Shown here in pieces: positions 28,292 to 38,043 of a DNA stretch of 64,000 bases. The notes beneath the pieces were generated by a model, which had not been told where the DNA came from, searched no databases, and was given only the letters and a program-made list of their open reading frames with translations. Source of the DNA: Drosophila persimilis (lineage: Eukaryota > Arthropoda > Insecta > Diptera > Drosophilidae); assembly GCF_003286085.1 (NCBI RefSeq), contig NW_020825389.1:1-64000 (forward strand), in the 5' to 3' direction. Position 1 is the stretch's first letter. Each line of letters opens with the position of its first letter. The translations under genes and the position numbers were made by a program.

Positions 28292-29959
28292 TTTTTTTTT
28301 CGATGTAATTAGATGCGCGTGCACGCCTACGATGCGCACACTCGCCCGCCAGCTTTGCTACTGGCGGAGTTTATTTCCAGCTTTTCTTATTACCAGTACT
28401 TCGGCAATTTACATTTAAGCTTAACTTACAACAATGATGTTCTTTTGAATTTTTGCGGGCAATTGACATTAACATTACATTAACATTAACATCTACAGAC
28501 ATGTTTACATTCTATCAGTATTACAGTCTGGTAGCCCTATTTTGACATTCGCAATAATTGACGTACATTTATACAAACAAAGAGATGAGTATTTGGACAA
28601 ATTGCAACATTAATGACATTTATAGGCTAATTTAATTCTATTTATTTTCTATTTCAGGTACTGGAGGATCATCATCGTCGTCTGGAGCAGTGTGGATGGC
28701 ACAGGGCGCATCCGCCTCAGCGCTGGATGTGCAAGTGTATGTGATGCTGCAGATCACGCATCTGCGGCATCGGAATTGACAGAGGCAGGATCCAGGAGTT
28801 GGCGTGAATGGAGATGGAGCTTGATGAGCGACTCTGGTCCGGCCGCCCACGTTGCTTCTACCTGGAGAACTGGGGATTGACACTGGTCCGGCCAATCGGG
28901 GTGCGTTGGCCAGTGGAAACGGCCGCAGTGGAGATGGCCGCATATGAGTGCGGATTGGCTGCATCCGAGTGGCTGCTGGTCCGGCCACCCAGGATGCACT
29001 GTCGATGTAGATGGAGATGGAGCGCTGGCCAGAGTCGACTGTATTGGCTGGCCTCGTCGTTGGATTGCCGCTGCTGTTTTGTGATGATGGCGTGACGTCA
29101 CGGCCATCGGTTGCTGGCAGCGTTGTCGGAGGGGCGTCCAAATTGGGCCCAACTTGCAACAAAATGTTGCGGTTGGTGGCGAGGCAGGTACTGAGAGGCT
29201 GATCTGTGAGTGTATTGACAGGTAAGTGTGATTAGTAAAAGTATTGGCTATTTTGTGTTGATGCGTGAATTGATGTTTTCTTCTTTTTAGCGGCAGCCTG
29301 AATGTTGATGGCGACGACGATAGGGCCCTCAAATTTCGCCCATTTGGCAGGAATTTGATGGCGAATTTGGCGTGGCACCTGCTGGAGAGGCAGCTCTATC
29401 GGAGGCGTGGCAGGTACGTATATTTTGTGAGTGATTGGACCATTTTGTGTTGAACTGTGTATTGATGTTTTTCTTCTTTTTAGCGGCAGCCTGAGGACTG
29501 GATGTTGTTGGCGACGGCGAAAGGGCCTTCGAATTTCGCCCATTTGGCAGAAAGTGGATGGTGAATTTGGTGTGGCAACTGCTGGAGAGGCAGATCTATC
29601 GGAGGCGTGGCAGGTACGTATGTTTTGAGTGAGTTTGGACCATTTTGTGTTGATGTGTGAATTGACGTCATTTTGGTTTGTTTACAGTGGCTGCTCTGGA
29701 CCTGTGCGGTGGATTGTCAGGAGCGTCGTCAATAAATCCCAAAATGTCGTCCAATTGGCATCAGATGTGTGGTGTTGATGACGGGGCAGCTGCTGGAGGG
29801 GCAGATCTGTCGGAGGCGTGGCAGGTACGTGTGATTATTTTGAGTTTTGTCCATATTTTGTTGGTATGCGAATTGACGTCATTTTTGGTTTGTTTCAGTG
29901 GCTGCTCTGGACCTGTGCGGTGGATTGTCAGGCTGCCTCAGGACCGACTTTTGGGCTCG
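28292..29959 (-). other. 3' region of U6 with four antisense intron-like modules
   Basis: The acceptor ends at 28657. GT-AG segments lie at 29222-29290 (69 nt), 29414-29483 (70), 29614-29687 (74) and 29825-29898 (74), separated by blocks of 123, 130 and 137 nt. In the first block one base is lost near 29190 (ACTGAGAGG versus ACTGGAGAGG), as in U11. A sense ORF of 174 aa (28638-29162) keeps the same frame as in U11 and U10. No function is recognised for it. Confidence 0.75.
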
Positions 29960-32900
29960 TCAAAAGTAGTCAGAGTAGTAGCTATCGTAGTCGTCTAGGA
30001 TATCCGCTATCTCGTCGTCAACTGAATCGTCGTCCGTCCACTGGTCGTCGCCGTCGTCGCTGAGTGCTTCGCAGTCCATATCAGAGTCCTCCGATACGGC
30101 TGCGGCGTCAGGTTGTGAATTGGCGGCGGGCCTTGTAGGTGTTGGTGCTGCTTCTGGTGCTGCTGCTGGAGTCTGTGTTGGAGGATTGGCCGCTGCTGAG
30201 CCACTGCCCTTTGCCTCCGTCAGGCTTGCAATTAATGTGGTAAGTTCTTGCAGTTTTTTTTCTAAGTTTTCAATTTTGACGGCGTACTCTTTTAGGAGTC
30301 CCACACACTTGCCATCGCATTGGATGGCTGGCTGCTGCTGATGCTGGGGATTTCTCGGCGTCTGGAAACGTTTTGGAGTTGGCTGCACCCGTTGATCGCG
30401 CTGGCATTGGCGCCCCTTGGCCTGTGGCTGGGAATGATGGCCGCGATGCTGGTGCTGCTGCTGGTGCTGCCGACCCAAATTGTGTCCGCGCTGCTGCTGT
30501 TTTTGTTTATGTTGCTGCTGCTGCTCTTCCCTTAGATTTTGCTGGAACTTGGCCAAATGTTTTTCGGCCGGATTGGCTTGCGCTCCTCGGCTATACAAGG
30601 GCCTGCGGGTGTTGGGCGTTGCTGCTGCAGCTGGTGTTGGTGCTGGTGCTGCTGGTTTGGCCCCCTGTCTGCCGTTTGAGTGCTGCTGTTGTTGTTGGAG
30701 TTGTGGCCGCTTCTTTTGAGATGACTGCTGTTGCTTGGGGGCGGGGATATGAGGCTGCTGTTGTTGGGAAGGACGACGACTGCTCGTCGGCTGTTGCCGT
30801 TCTGCCGCGCGTGGCTGCTGCTGCTGCTCAGCATTCCCAGACCGCAACACCCTGCTGTAGGAGGGCCTGCCATTGCCTCTGGTGCCTGTGTTTGCTGTCT
30901 GCTGTTGTTGTTGCTGGGATTGGCGACTCGGCTGCTGAGTTTGTGGGCGTTGTTGGTCAGTTGGCTGCTGTGGCTGCTGGCGTTGCTGTTGGTACTGCTG
31001 CCTTTGCTGCTCAGCGATGAGCCGGTTTGCCCTTAACTGGCTGCGAGCCTTTTTGTAGGCGGGACAACCCTTGTAGCAGCTCACGTGCTTGCCGCTACAA
31101 TTCGCGCATTTAGGATCCTCCTGCCTGGGTTTCCTGCATGCTGTTGTGGGGTGATCTCCTGCGCATTTCATGCACTTGTATGGCCGTCTGCAGTAGTTTT
31201 TTGTGTGCCCAAACTCCTGGCACCGATGGCACTGCGCTGGATCGCGTGGCTTGGCCTGTCTCACTATGGAGACGCATTGATTGGCCAGGTTTTTAATGTC
31301 CAGAATTGCCTCATGGCCGCCATCCGCCTTGGGCTGAATCTCCACCTCAAAAATGTTTAGAGGCCTCCCATTGAAACGGTGTTTGAGTCCTCGGATAAAC
31401 CGGGTAGTGTATCCGAGCCGTTCCAGCTCCTCCGTTATCCAGCTGCTGGGAGTAGTATGATGTAAATGACGCACTATTACACGATAGCCCCTTTCGCTGC
31501 GCGGCTGGTGTGTGTGCAATTGGGTGCTGTCTTCAGCTAGGGCGTTCTGAATGGCGTTGTATGTTAAAATGTCGTCGCAGTGGACTCTAAGTCCACTGTT
31601 GGCCATCGATTTCGTTGTGAATTTCCCCACATTTGGATTTATTGTCAATTTGTTAATCAGGGGTATAATTGCAGGCACCAGGGGCAGGAAGATTGTTGGG
31701 ACCTTGGTGCTGCGTAATGACTGTTGGACGGGCGTTATATTTATACTAATGGCTGGCTGATGTTGCGGCTGATGATTGTCCGTTTCCATCTGTTGGCTTT
31801 CAGCCTCTATCCTTTGGGGCTCCCTATGTTGGACCTCCGGAACCGGAACCACACTATTTGACGGTGTGCGTATTTGCCCAGCATCTGACTCCATCTGCCG
31901 AGTCTCATGATGCAGCCTTTTTGCGAATTGGCTCTTGAACATGGGCGTGTCCAGAGTGAGGCAGGTGAAGTCATCGTCATCAGTATCCGTTTCGATCGCC
32001 GCGCATCTTCTTTTGAGCGGCGAGCGAAACGAATCTGTAGTCAATTTATCCTTTGCTATAGGGGTAATGGGCAGGGGCGAGGGCATTTCATTGGCCAGTA
32101 GCGGGGGAACGCTAATTAGCCATTCCTTTACCAGTTGTGTTCTGGTACTAGGCCTTGTCTGTATGTTATGCTCGTCCGCCTGAGTCAGAGTAGGCAGCAA
32201 GCATTTTCTGCTTCTGCTAGTATGTGTGTTTGTTTGTGTTTTGTTATTGGCGTAGGTCAGGCTAGCTTCGTTCTTGTATGTGTTTGTGTTTTGGTTCGGC
32301 GGGAGAGAGCAAGCATCTCTCTTTTTGTCATAAGTGTGTGAGTGCATGTTTGGCGGCAAACGCTTTGGGGCTTGATGTGACGAGCCTCCGTTTTGATTGT
32401 GCGCCGAGGGTTCGGCTGCCGAGAGAGCGCAAGCGTCGCTCTCTCTGATGCTTGTGTGAGTTGTTTGATTGTTATTGTTTTCGCTAATGTTTTGGCGCGA
32501 AAACATATGGGCATAACATTTGTTCTTGTTATGTTTATGTGCACTTAAATGCTCTTTGGTAAGAGCGAAAGCGCCGCTATTTTTGGAACCCGTTGCACTT
32601 TCGCTGGGGGCTATTTTTGTCTGCGTGTTTGTACGTGTATTTGATGGCGGTTTTTCTTGTATGTTGGCGTCTGTTTTTGGTGGGATTGGCGGGTATTTTC
32701 TAACATATAAACCCCTGTCCACGAAACGACGCTCGAACTCCAGCACCGTAGCTCCCAAGGAGCTCAGGGTACTCTCTGGCGAGTCCGTCTCCAACTCAGC
32801 CAGATCCGCATCCCCCTCTGAGTCGAACATTGGTTCGAAGAGGGAAGCATTTGCGGAGGGGTTCCCTCCCAGGGGCCTGGTCATTATATCGGTAGCACTA

Positions 32901-33004
32901 TTTTGAGTAACGCACTCACCACCCGCTTCGGCTCTTGCCGAGTTGTCCATAGCATCCATAACATCCATATTATTGGTCGTCAGATTTGGAGCAAGTGCGT
33001 CCAT
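29960..33004 (-). CDS. gag: ORF1 Gag, short-class acidic C-terminus (U6)
   Basis: This Gag is 1,014 aa and intact. It has the NSATDIMT patch, the KTQTNTHTSRS deletion state and a private AHKHNKNKC variant that it shares with U11. Zinc knuckles are at about 591-646. The coiled-coil segment uses the EKKLQEL variant, and the acidic tail ends DSYYSDYF. The C-terminal half is shared with U11 and, slightly less exactly, with U3. Confidence 0.9.
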   Translation of the reverse strand: MDALAPNLTTNNMDVMDAMDNSARAEAGGECVTQNSATDIMTRPLGGNPSANASLFEPMFDSEGDADLAELETDSPESTLSSLGATVLEFERRFVDRGLYVRKYPPIPPKTDANIQEKPPSNTRTNTQTKIAPSESATGSKNSGAFALTKEHLSAHKHNKNKCYAHMFSRQNISENNNNQTTHTSIRESDACALSAAEPSAHNQNGGSSHQAPKRLPPNMHSHTYDKKRDACSLPPNQNTNTYKNEASLTYANNKTQTNTHTSRSRKCLLPTLTQADEHNIQTRPSTRTQLVKEWLISVPPLLANEMPSPLPITPIAKDKLTTDSFRSPLKRRCAAIETDTDDDDFTCLTLDTPMFKSQFAKRLHHETRQMESDAGQIRTPSNSVVPVPEVQHREPQRIEAESQQMETDNHQPQHQPAISINITPVQQSLRSTKVPTIFLPLVPAIIPLINKLTINPNVGKFTTKSMANSGLRVHCDDILTYNAIQNALAEDSTQLHTHQPRSERGYRVIVRHLHHTTPSSWITEELERLGYTTRFIRGLKHRFNGRPLNIFEVEIQPKADGGHEAILDIKNLANQCVSIVRQAKPRDPAQCHRCQEFGHTKNYCRRPYKCMKCAGDHPTTACRKPRQEDPKCANCSGKHVSCYKGCPAYKKARSQLRANRLIAEQQRQQYQQQRQQPQQPTDQQRPQTQQPSRQSQQQQQQTANTGTRGNGRPSYSRVLRSGNAEQQQQPRAAERQQPTSSRRPSQQQQPHIPAPKQQQSSQKKRPQLQQQQQHSNGRQGAKPAAPAPTPAAAATPNTRRPLYSRGAQANPAEKHLAKFQQNLREEQQQQHKQKQQQRGHNLGRQHQQQHQHRGHHSQPQAKGRQCQRDQRVQPTPKRFQTPRNPQHQQQPAIQCDGKCVGLLKEYAVKIENLEKKLQELTTLIASLTEAKGSGSAAANPPTQTPAAAPEAAPTPTRPAANSQPDAAAVSEDSDMDCEALSDDGDDQWTDDDSVDDEIADILDDYDSYYSDYF

Positions 33005-33226
33005 TTGGTGGCCTGGTCCAGGTACTCAGTTGCTTTGCTTTTCCTCTTTCCTCAGTTGGGTTTATTGGCTTCACTATTACGGCACGGTTACAGATGATTA
33101 TATTGCATTATTTGCAATTATTTGGCACATATTGTTTGTTTAGTTTCCATTTAATTTAGTCCCGGTTGAAACATGTATTTTAATACATTTAAAGTTCCAC
33201 ATAAAACAACAAAAAACACAAGTCAC

Positions 33227-33609
33227 TTTTTTTTTTCGATGTAATTAGATGCGCGTGCACGCCTACGATGCGCACACTCGCCCGCCAGCTTTGCTACTGG
33301 CGGAGTTTATTTCCAGCTTTTCTTATTACCATAACTTCGGCAATTTACATTTAAGCTTAACTTACAACAATGATGTGATTTTTAAAATTGGCGGGCTGTT
33401 AACATTAACATTAGCATTACAGTAGCATTACATTAACATTAACATTAAAACATGAAACTAATGGTCTGGCAGCCCTTATGTGTCAATCACAGGATTAACG
33501 TACATAAATCAGCAGGTGGTCACAAACAGATAAGTATTGACAATATTGAACAATTATTTACATTTTAATTTAATTTAATTCTATTTTATTTCTATTTGCA
33601 GGTACTGGA
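33227..33609 (-). other. 3' UTR of U7
   Basis: This is a 383-nt 3' UTR. From the oligo(A) end it contains the GCGTGCACGC palindrome, the CCGCCAG hairpin, an A/T-rich part and irregular CATTAA/CATTAC/CATTAG repeats (about 33,400-33,450 on the plus strand). On the plus strand a pyrimidine-rich acceptor (TTCTATTTGCAG) ends at 33601, eight bases from the end of ORF2. It is homologous to the acceptor preceding the first antisense block in short elements. Confidence 0.75.
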
Positions 33610-36600
33610 TCATCGTCGTCGTCTGGAGCAGAGTGTTTGGCACGGTGCGCAACCGTACGGCGCTGGATGAGCGCGTGTGTAAGGTGCGGCAGGAGACGTG
33701 GACAATGCACAGCGCCGTGCAGAGTGGATGGAGCGATCGCCGTGGTCCTCCAGGTGGCCCGGGATTCGGCCAGATTTGTGTGGCGATGGTTGCCAGCAGC
33801 CATGAAGTGCAGGAAAACCACCCCTGCGTGGATTCGGATGCGCCATGTGTGCGGCGCAAGCGTGTCCAAATTGGCATTCATAGCCAACCAGCAGCCGTGA
33901 TGACTCTCGTCCGCGGAGCCCTTCTGGAGGCCGGATGCCGTGGTGACGCCCATGAGAAAGGATCAGAGGAGCAACTAGGGGTGTCGCCCGGTGTCGCAAG
34001 CGTGTTTGTACACGCTTCAGGTGAGTTTTGTGCCGTTTTATATTACTCTGTGGAGGGGATAATTTTGCAAATTTTAATGTCATTTTTACATTTACCAGGT
34101 ACAACGACAATGTCCACCACAGGAACATTGGGCTTGCTGCGGCCGGATTGCGGCGTCCCAGTGAGCGGCGCCTTGCTGCACCAAAGTGCGGAGTCACTGT
34201 GGCGGTGTGCGCAATGTGCCGGCCGGCATCATCGTCGTTGTTGTGGTCATCGTCATCTGAGATGGATTGGACATCGGTGATGATTTGGACGTCGTCGTCG
34301 TCGTCATCTGAGATGATTAGGACGTCGTCGTCGTCGTCGTCGTCGACCACCCGTTCAAGGCGCCGTCGGACTTGCTCCAGTCCGTGGTCCAGGAGTGCCT
34401 CTTGCGGATTGCGTCGATGGCTGTCGTCCAGGGTGCGTGAGCTGCTGCTTGCAGCCCGTGTCTGGCAACGATGATGTGACGTCTGCCGGTTGCTGCTCGC
34501 CAGAATTTGCCGTGTCTGCTGCTGAGTCCGCTGCTGCGTCTGCTGCTGCATCTGTTGTTGTGTCTGCTGCTGAGTCCGCTGCTGCGTCTGCTGCTGCGTC
34601 TGCTGCTGGGTCCGCTGCTGCGTCTGCTGCTGCATCTGCTGCTGAGTCTGCTGCTGCGTCTGCTGCTGAGTCTGCTGCTGCGTCTGCTGCTGCGTCGCTG
34701 GATCGGGATCCCCCTCGTAATCTGGCAGGATTATCCTTTGGACAGAAAGTGGCTGGCCAAAGATAAGAGCCACTATTCTTTCTCGGGGAGTTTGGCCGCT
34801 GAGGTATCGTTTTCTGAAGCAATTTATCATCGATTCGTTGAACCTTTCGGGGTTCGGATTGATGATATTTTGTTGTTGGATTCTTCTTAATTGCCTGGCG
34901 TCTGATTCCTCCTGTCTCTTTCTTTTCAGCTCCTCCTCTTCGAGACGGACCAGCGTTGGAAGCGATTCCTCGGAGATGGCCGGATCTGGATGTTGATGAT
35001 GATGGCTGCTCCGATCCTGATTTTGAGGCTGCAGCGGGCGGAAGTGTTGGAGCAGCTGTTGCAGATAACGTGGTCTCTGCAATCGCTGTGGTTCATACGG
35101 CTGCAGTAATAGTTTCCGAGCCTCCGGATTGACATGGCAAGCCAAGGAGTTGGCGAAGCGCCCACTTGCCGCATGGAACACTTCGTCGATTGTGTCTAGA
35201 TTGTGAGTCTGTCTTATCGCATCGTTCCTGGTGAACCTTGTCGCCTTCATTGCCCGTCTAATAATTTTATTTTGTAGGCTTTGCACCCGTCGCAGCTGGG
35301 AATCGGATGTAAGTGCGCCCCAAACCGGAAGACCATATTGCCAAATGGGCATGATGAGCTGCTTGATGACTATAGCCTTGGTTTCGTTTGGCAGCCGGCT
35401 TTTTGGGCCAGCAAGCCAGTCCAGCTTGGCCGCTCTTGATCGGAGTTTTGTGCAGATCCTCGTGATGTGTGAGCTTAGGGTGAGTTTTTTGTCCAATTTT
35501 ATGCCCAGATATGTGTGTGATTTGGCAAGTGGCACAGCCTGTCCATTTATAGTCGGCGTTTGCCTTAAGTCCGTTGATCTAATTGTCCTCAGTGTGAATA
35601 TTACATGTCCGGTTTTTTTCGCATTTATGTTAATGCACCACTTCTTGGCCCATATAGAGAAGTGAGTCAGGTATCTTTGGTTATATTTGACTGCCACATT
35701 TGGGATTGCAGATGCGCTCATTATCACCGTGTCGTCGGCATACGTGGACAGCAGCATTGATTCCCGTTCTGGATGGAAGCCAGTGCTGTCCGGGATGAGG
35801 TGAGGCATTGGCATGTCTGAGGCATAGATTGTGTATAATATTGGTCCAAGAACACTGCCCTGTGGGACTCCAGCTGATATTTTCCCGATTCTTGAAAGTT
35901 CCTCGTCTCCGCAGCTCACACAAAAAGTGCGTTCAGCCAGGTAGCTCTCCAGAATGCAGTACAAATTTAAAGGCAGCAGCTTCATCAACTTGTACAGCAG
36001 CCCTTCATGCCATACTCGGTCAAAAGCTTCGGAAATGTCCAGGAAAATTGCCGAGCAAACTTGTTTTTTCTCATACGCCTTGAGGATGTATTGAGTGACT
36101 CGAGCCAGCTGCTGTTCAGTGCCATGCTCCCGCCGAAATCCAAATTGGTAATTGGGTACGGCCTTGGCAAAATTCTCCACCTCAAACAGTCTCGCCATCA
36201 GCAATTTTTCAAAGATCTTTGAAAGGCCAGATAATAGACTGATTGGCCGGTAGGAACACATGTCTGCTGTGTTTTTTCCCGGTTTTAAAATCATTTTAAT
36301 CTGGGCATGTTTCCACTGACTTGGAAAGTGGCCCAGCCTGAAAATGGAGTTATATATTAGTATTAAATATAATAGCGCTTTTTTTGGCAAATTTTTAATC
36401 AGTTTGTTATTGATTTTGTCTCCCCCAGGTGATTTGGACAGCTCCAATGCATCCACAATCTGCATCAGCTCAGGCAGTGTGACTGGTCTGAAGGGAATCC
36501 TGGTTTCCTGGTCCGGTTGTAGCTGCTTCTGCCGTTTTGTCTGCTCACGCTCTCTGTTGATTGCGGCCCGTTCTTCATCTGAATTGGACAGTATCGGGCT

Positions 36601-38043
36601 GAATCTCTCCTCCAGGTGAGAAGCAAAGGCATCGGCTGTCTCAGCTGTTGACTTTGTCCACGAGACACTTGCCTTGCCTCCAGTCATAGTTGGCAGCCTC
36701 AGTGGCCAGTTTGGCTGCGGCTGCCTTTTGATTGTGCTGGTCAATTTCCATAGTTTCTGCATTTGATAGCGGTCTTTGTTGTCAATCCCTGTGAACAGTT
36801 TGTTGATGTTTTTGTTTTTCAGGATTGTGAGCCCCTTGTTAAGACGATTTTGCGCCGCCCTGTAGTTTCGTCTGGCTTCGATGGTGCGGGTCGCCAGCCA
36901 GATCCTCTTGCACTGCTGTTTGATGGAGAGCAGCTCGCTTGTAGCCTCGTCCAGCTTGAGGTGATGGTGCCGGTGATGTTGCTGTGACCGCTGCTGATGA
37001 TGATGCTGACGCTGCTGTGGCCATCTTCGATGAGTGTTTGGATGCTGCTGTTGGTGTTGTGTTGTTGCTGCTGCTGCTGCTACCCGTATATTGTTCAAAA
37101 ACAAGTAAACGACGTCATCAATGTCCTGCGCTATCCTAATCTCGGTGTTGAGATTGATCAACCGTTCCAGCGACTTTTGGAACAGGCTGATATTGGCACG
37201 TGCTGGGAGCAGATGTTTCCTGACTGTGGGCGTAGGATGTCTACGTCCACCGCTGCCGATCGTCAACTCCACCCTGAGCAGCAAGTGATCAGAGTCCAAA
37301 TCCGAGCTTGAACGGATACTCAGGTGAGTGTCGTTGATACCTTTGTAGATTCCAAAGTCAATCGCTGATGGTCTCTTTTTTTTGTCGTAGGGATAGTGTG
37401 TGGCACCACCGGTGGCCAGCAAATTGCAGCCGTTGTTGGTGTGTACAGCCTCCATCAGTGCTTTCCCTCTGGCGCATCCACGGGCATTTCCCCACCACAT
37501 ATGCTTCGCGTTCCAGTCACCGCATACAAGGAAGCCGGATGCTGTTTCTTCGACGCAGAGTTCTTCAAAATGTCTTATCAATCCAGTAAAATGGGCAGGC
37601 GCCCACTTGAATACAGGCGGACAGTAGATCGGCGCAAAAATAATTCCCTTTTTATTTTCCTTTTCAGTGAAGACGATGACAGGTGCACTCTGGATGAATG
37701 GCTTTGAAATTGGCTGCAGAGCAGAGTGGGTGACATCGTCCCGGACCAGGATGGCTACTCCCCCTCTGCGATCGTTTGCCGGATTTTGTGCAGTGTAAGT
37801 GTGGAATCCGCACACAGAGACGGCCCTTGTGCGTGTTTCGATGACCATCATTAATTGTATTTTTTCCCTTTTCAGGAAAACTTCGACCTCGTTCAACTTG
37901 TTAGTCACACCACACGCGTTCCAGAAGGCAATTTTAAAAGTGTTGCCGTTCTGGCTGACGCTGTGGGTGGAAATAGTCTGTACTGGATTGACTTTTTGGT
38001 TTGACAGGCCGTTCGGGACTGGACTAAACATAAAAGGCATCAT
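33610..38043 (-). CDS. pol: ORF2: endonuclease-reverse transcriptase, full length (U7)
   Basis: This is 1,477 aa and intact. The order is APE-like endonuclease (about 35-260), linker with His/Gln-rich tract (about 330-370), RT (about 540-850, with LDISEAFDRVW, GVPQGSVLGP and TYADDT), then a long tail. The tail holds about 14 four-residue Gln-rich repeats (QQQT, QQRT, QQQM) at roughly 1,115-1,175 (period 12 nt), Asp runs at about 1,230-1,260, and a final basic, Cys/Arg/His-rich stretch. The last 330 residues overlap antisense exon-like sequence and an antisense intron (34021-34098, 78 nt, a multiple of three). Whether this tail is under protein-level constraint is unclear; the catalytic part is secure. 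No RNase H domain is seen. Confidence 0.9.
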   Translation of the reverse strand: MMPFMFSPVPNGLSNQKVNPVQTISTHSVSQNGNTFKIAFWNACGVTNKLNEVEVFLKREKIQLMMVIETRTRAVSVCGFHTYTAQNPANDRRGGVAILVRDDVTHSALQPISKPFIQSAPVIVFTEKENKKGIIFAPIYCPPVFKWAPAHFTGLIRHFEELCVEETASGFLVCGDWNAKHMWWGNARGCARGKALMEAVHTNNGCNLLATGGATHYPYDKKKRPSAIDFGIYKGINDTHLSIRSSSDLDSDHLLLRVELTIGSGGRRHPTPTVRKHLLPARANISLFQKSLERLINLNTEIRIAQDIDDVVYLFLNNIRVAAAAATTQHQQQHPNTHRRWPQQRQHHHQQRSQQHHRHHHLKLDEATSELLSIKQQCKRIWLATRTIEARRNYRAAQNRLNKGLTILKNKNINKLFTGIDNKDRYQMQKLWKLTSTIKRQPQPNWPLRLPTMTGGKASVSWTKSTAETADAFASHLEERFSPILSNSDEERAAINREREQTKRQKQLQPDQETRIPFRPVTLPELMQIVDALELSKSPGGDKINNKLIKNLPKKALLYLILIYNSIFRLGHFPSQWKHAQIKMILKPGKNTADMCSYRPISLLSGLSKIFEKLLMARLFEVENFAKAVPNYQFGFRREHGTEQQLARVTQYILKAYEKKQVCSAIFLDISEAFDRVWHEGLLYKLMKLLPLNLYCILESYLAERTFCVSCGDEELSRIGKISAGVPQGSVLGPILYTIYASDMPMPHLIPDSTGFHPERESMLLSTYADDTVIMSASAIPNVAVKYNQRYLTHFSIWAKKWCININAKKTGHVIFTLRTIRSTDLRQTPTINGQAVPLAKSHTYLGIKLDKKLTLSSHITRICTKLRSRAAKLDWLAGPKSRLPNETKAIVIKQLIMPIWQYGLPVWGALTSDSQLRRVQSLQNKIIRRAMKATRFTRNDAIRQTHNLDTIDEVFHAASGRFANSLACHVNPEARKLLLQPYEPQRLQRPRYLQQLLQHFRPLQPQNQDRSSHHHQHPDPAISEESLPTLVRLEEEELKRKRQEESDARQLRRIQQQNIINPNPERFNESMINCFRKRYLSGQTPRERIVALIFGQPLSVQRIILPDYEGDPDPATQQQTQQQTQQQTQQQTQQQMQQQTQQRTQQQTQQQTQQRTQQQTQQQMQQQTQQRTQQQTRQILASSNRQTSHHRCQTRAASSSSRTLDDSHRRNPQEALLDHGLEQVRRRLERVVDDDDDDDVLIISDDDDDDVQIITDVQSISDDDDHNNDDDAGRHIAHTATVTPHFGAARRRSLGRRNPAAASPMFLWWTLSLYLVNVKMTLKFAKLSPPQSNIKRHKTHLKRVQTRLRHRATPLVAPLILSHGRHHGIRPPEGLRGRESSRLLVGYECQFGHACAAHMAHPNPRRGGFPALHGCWQPSPHKSGRIPGHLEDHGDRSIHSARRCALSTSPAAPYTRAHPAPYGCAPCQTLCSRRRR

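Larger units (their letters stand above)
28292..33226 (-). mobile_element. U6: complete gag-only telomeric retrotransposon
   Basis: This element is 4,935 bp, with T9 at 28292-28300. Its 3' region and gag C-terminal half (about 28,430-31,365) are almost identical to U11 (about 58,870-61,810), 30 kb away, while the rest differs. Confidence 0.9.
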
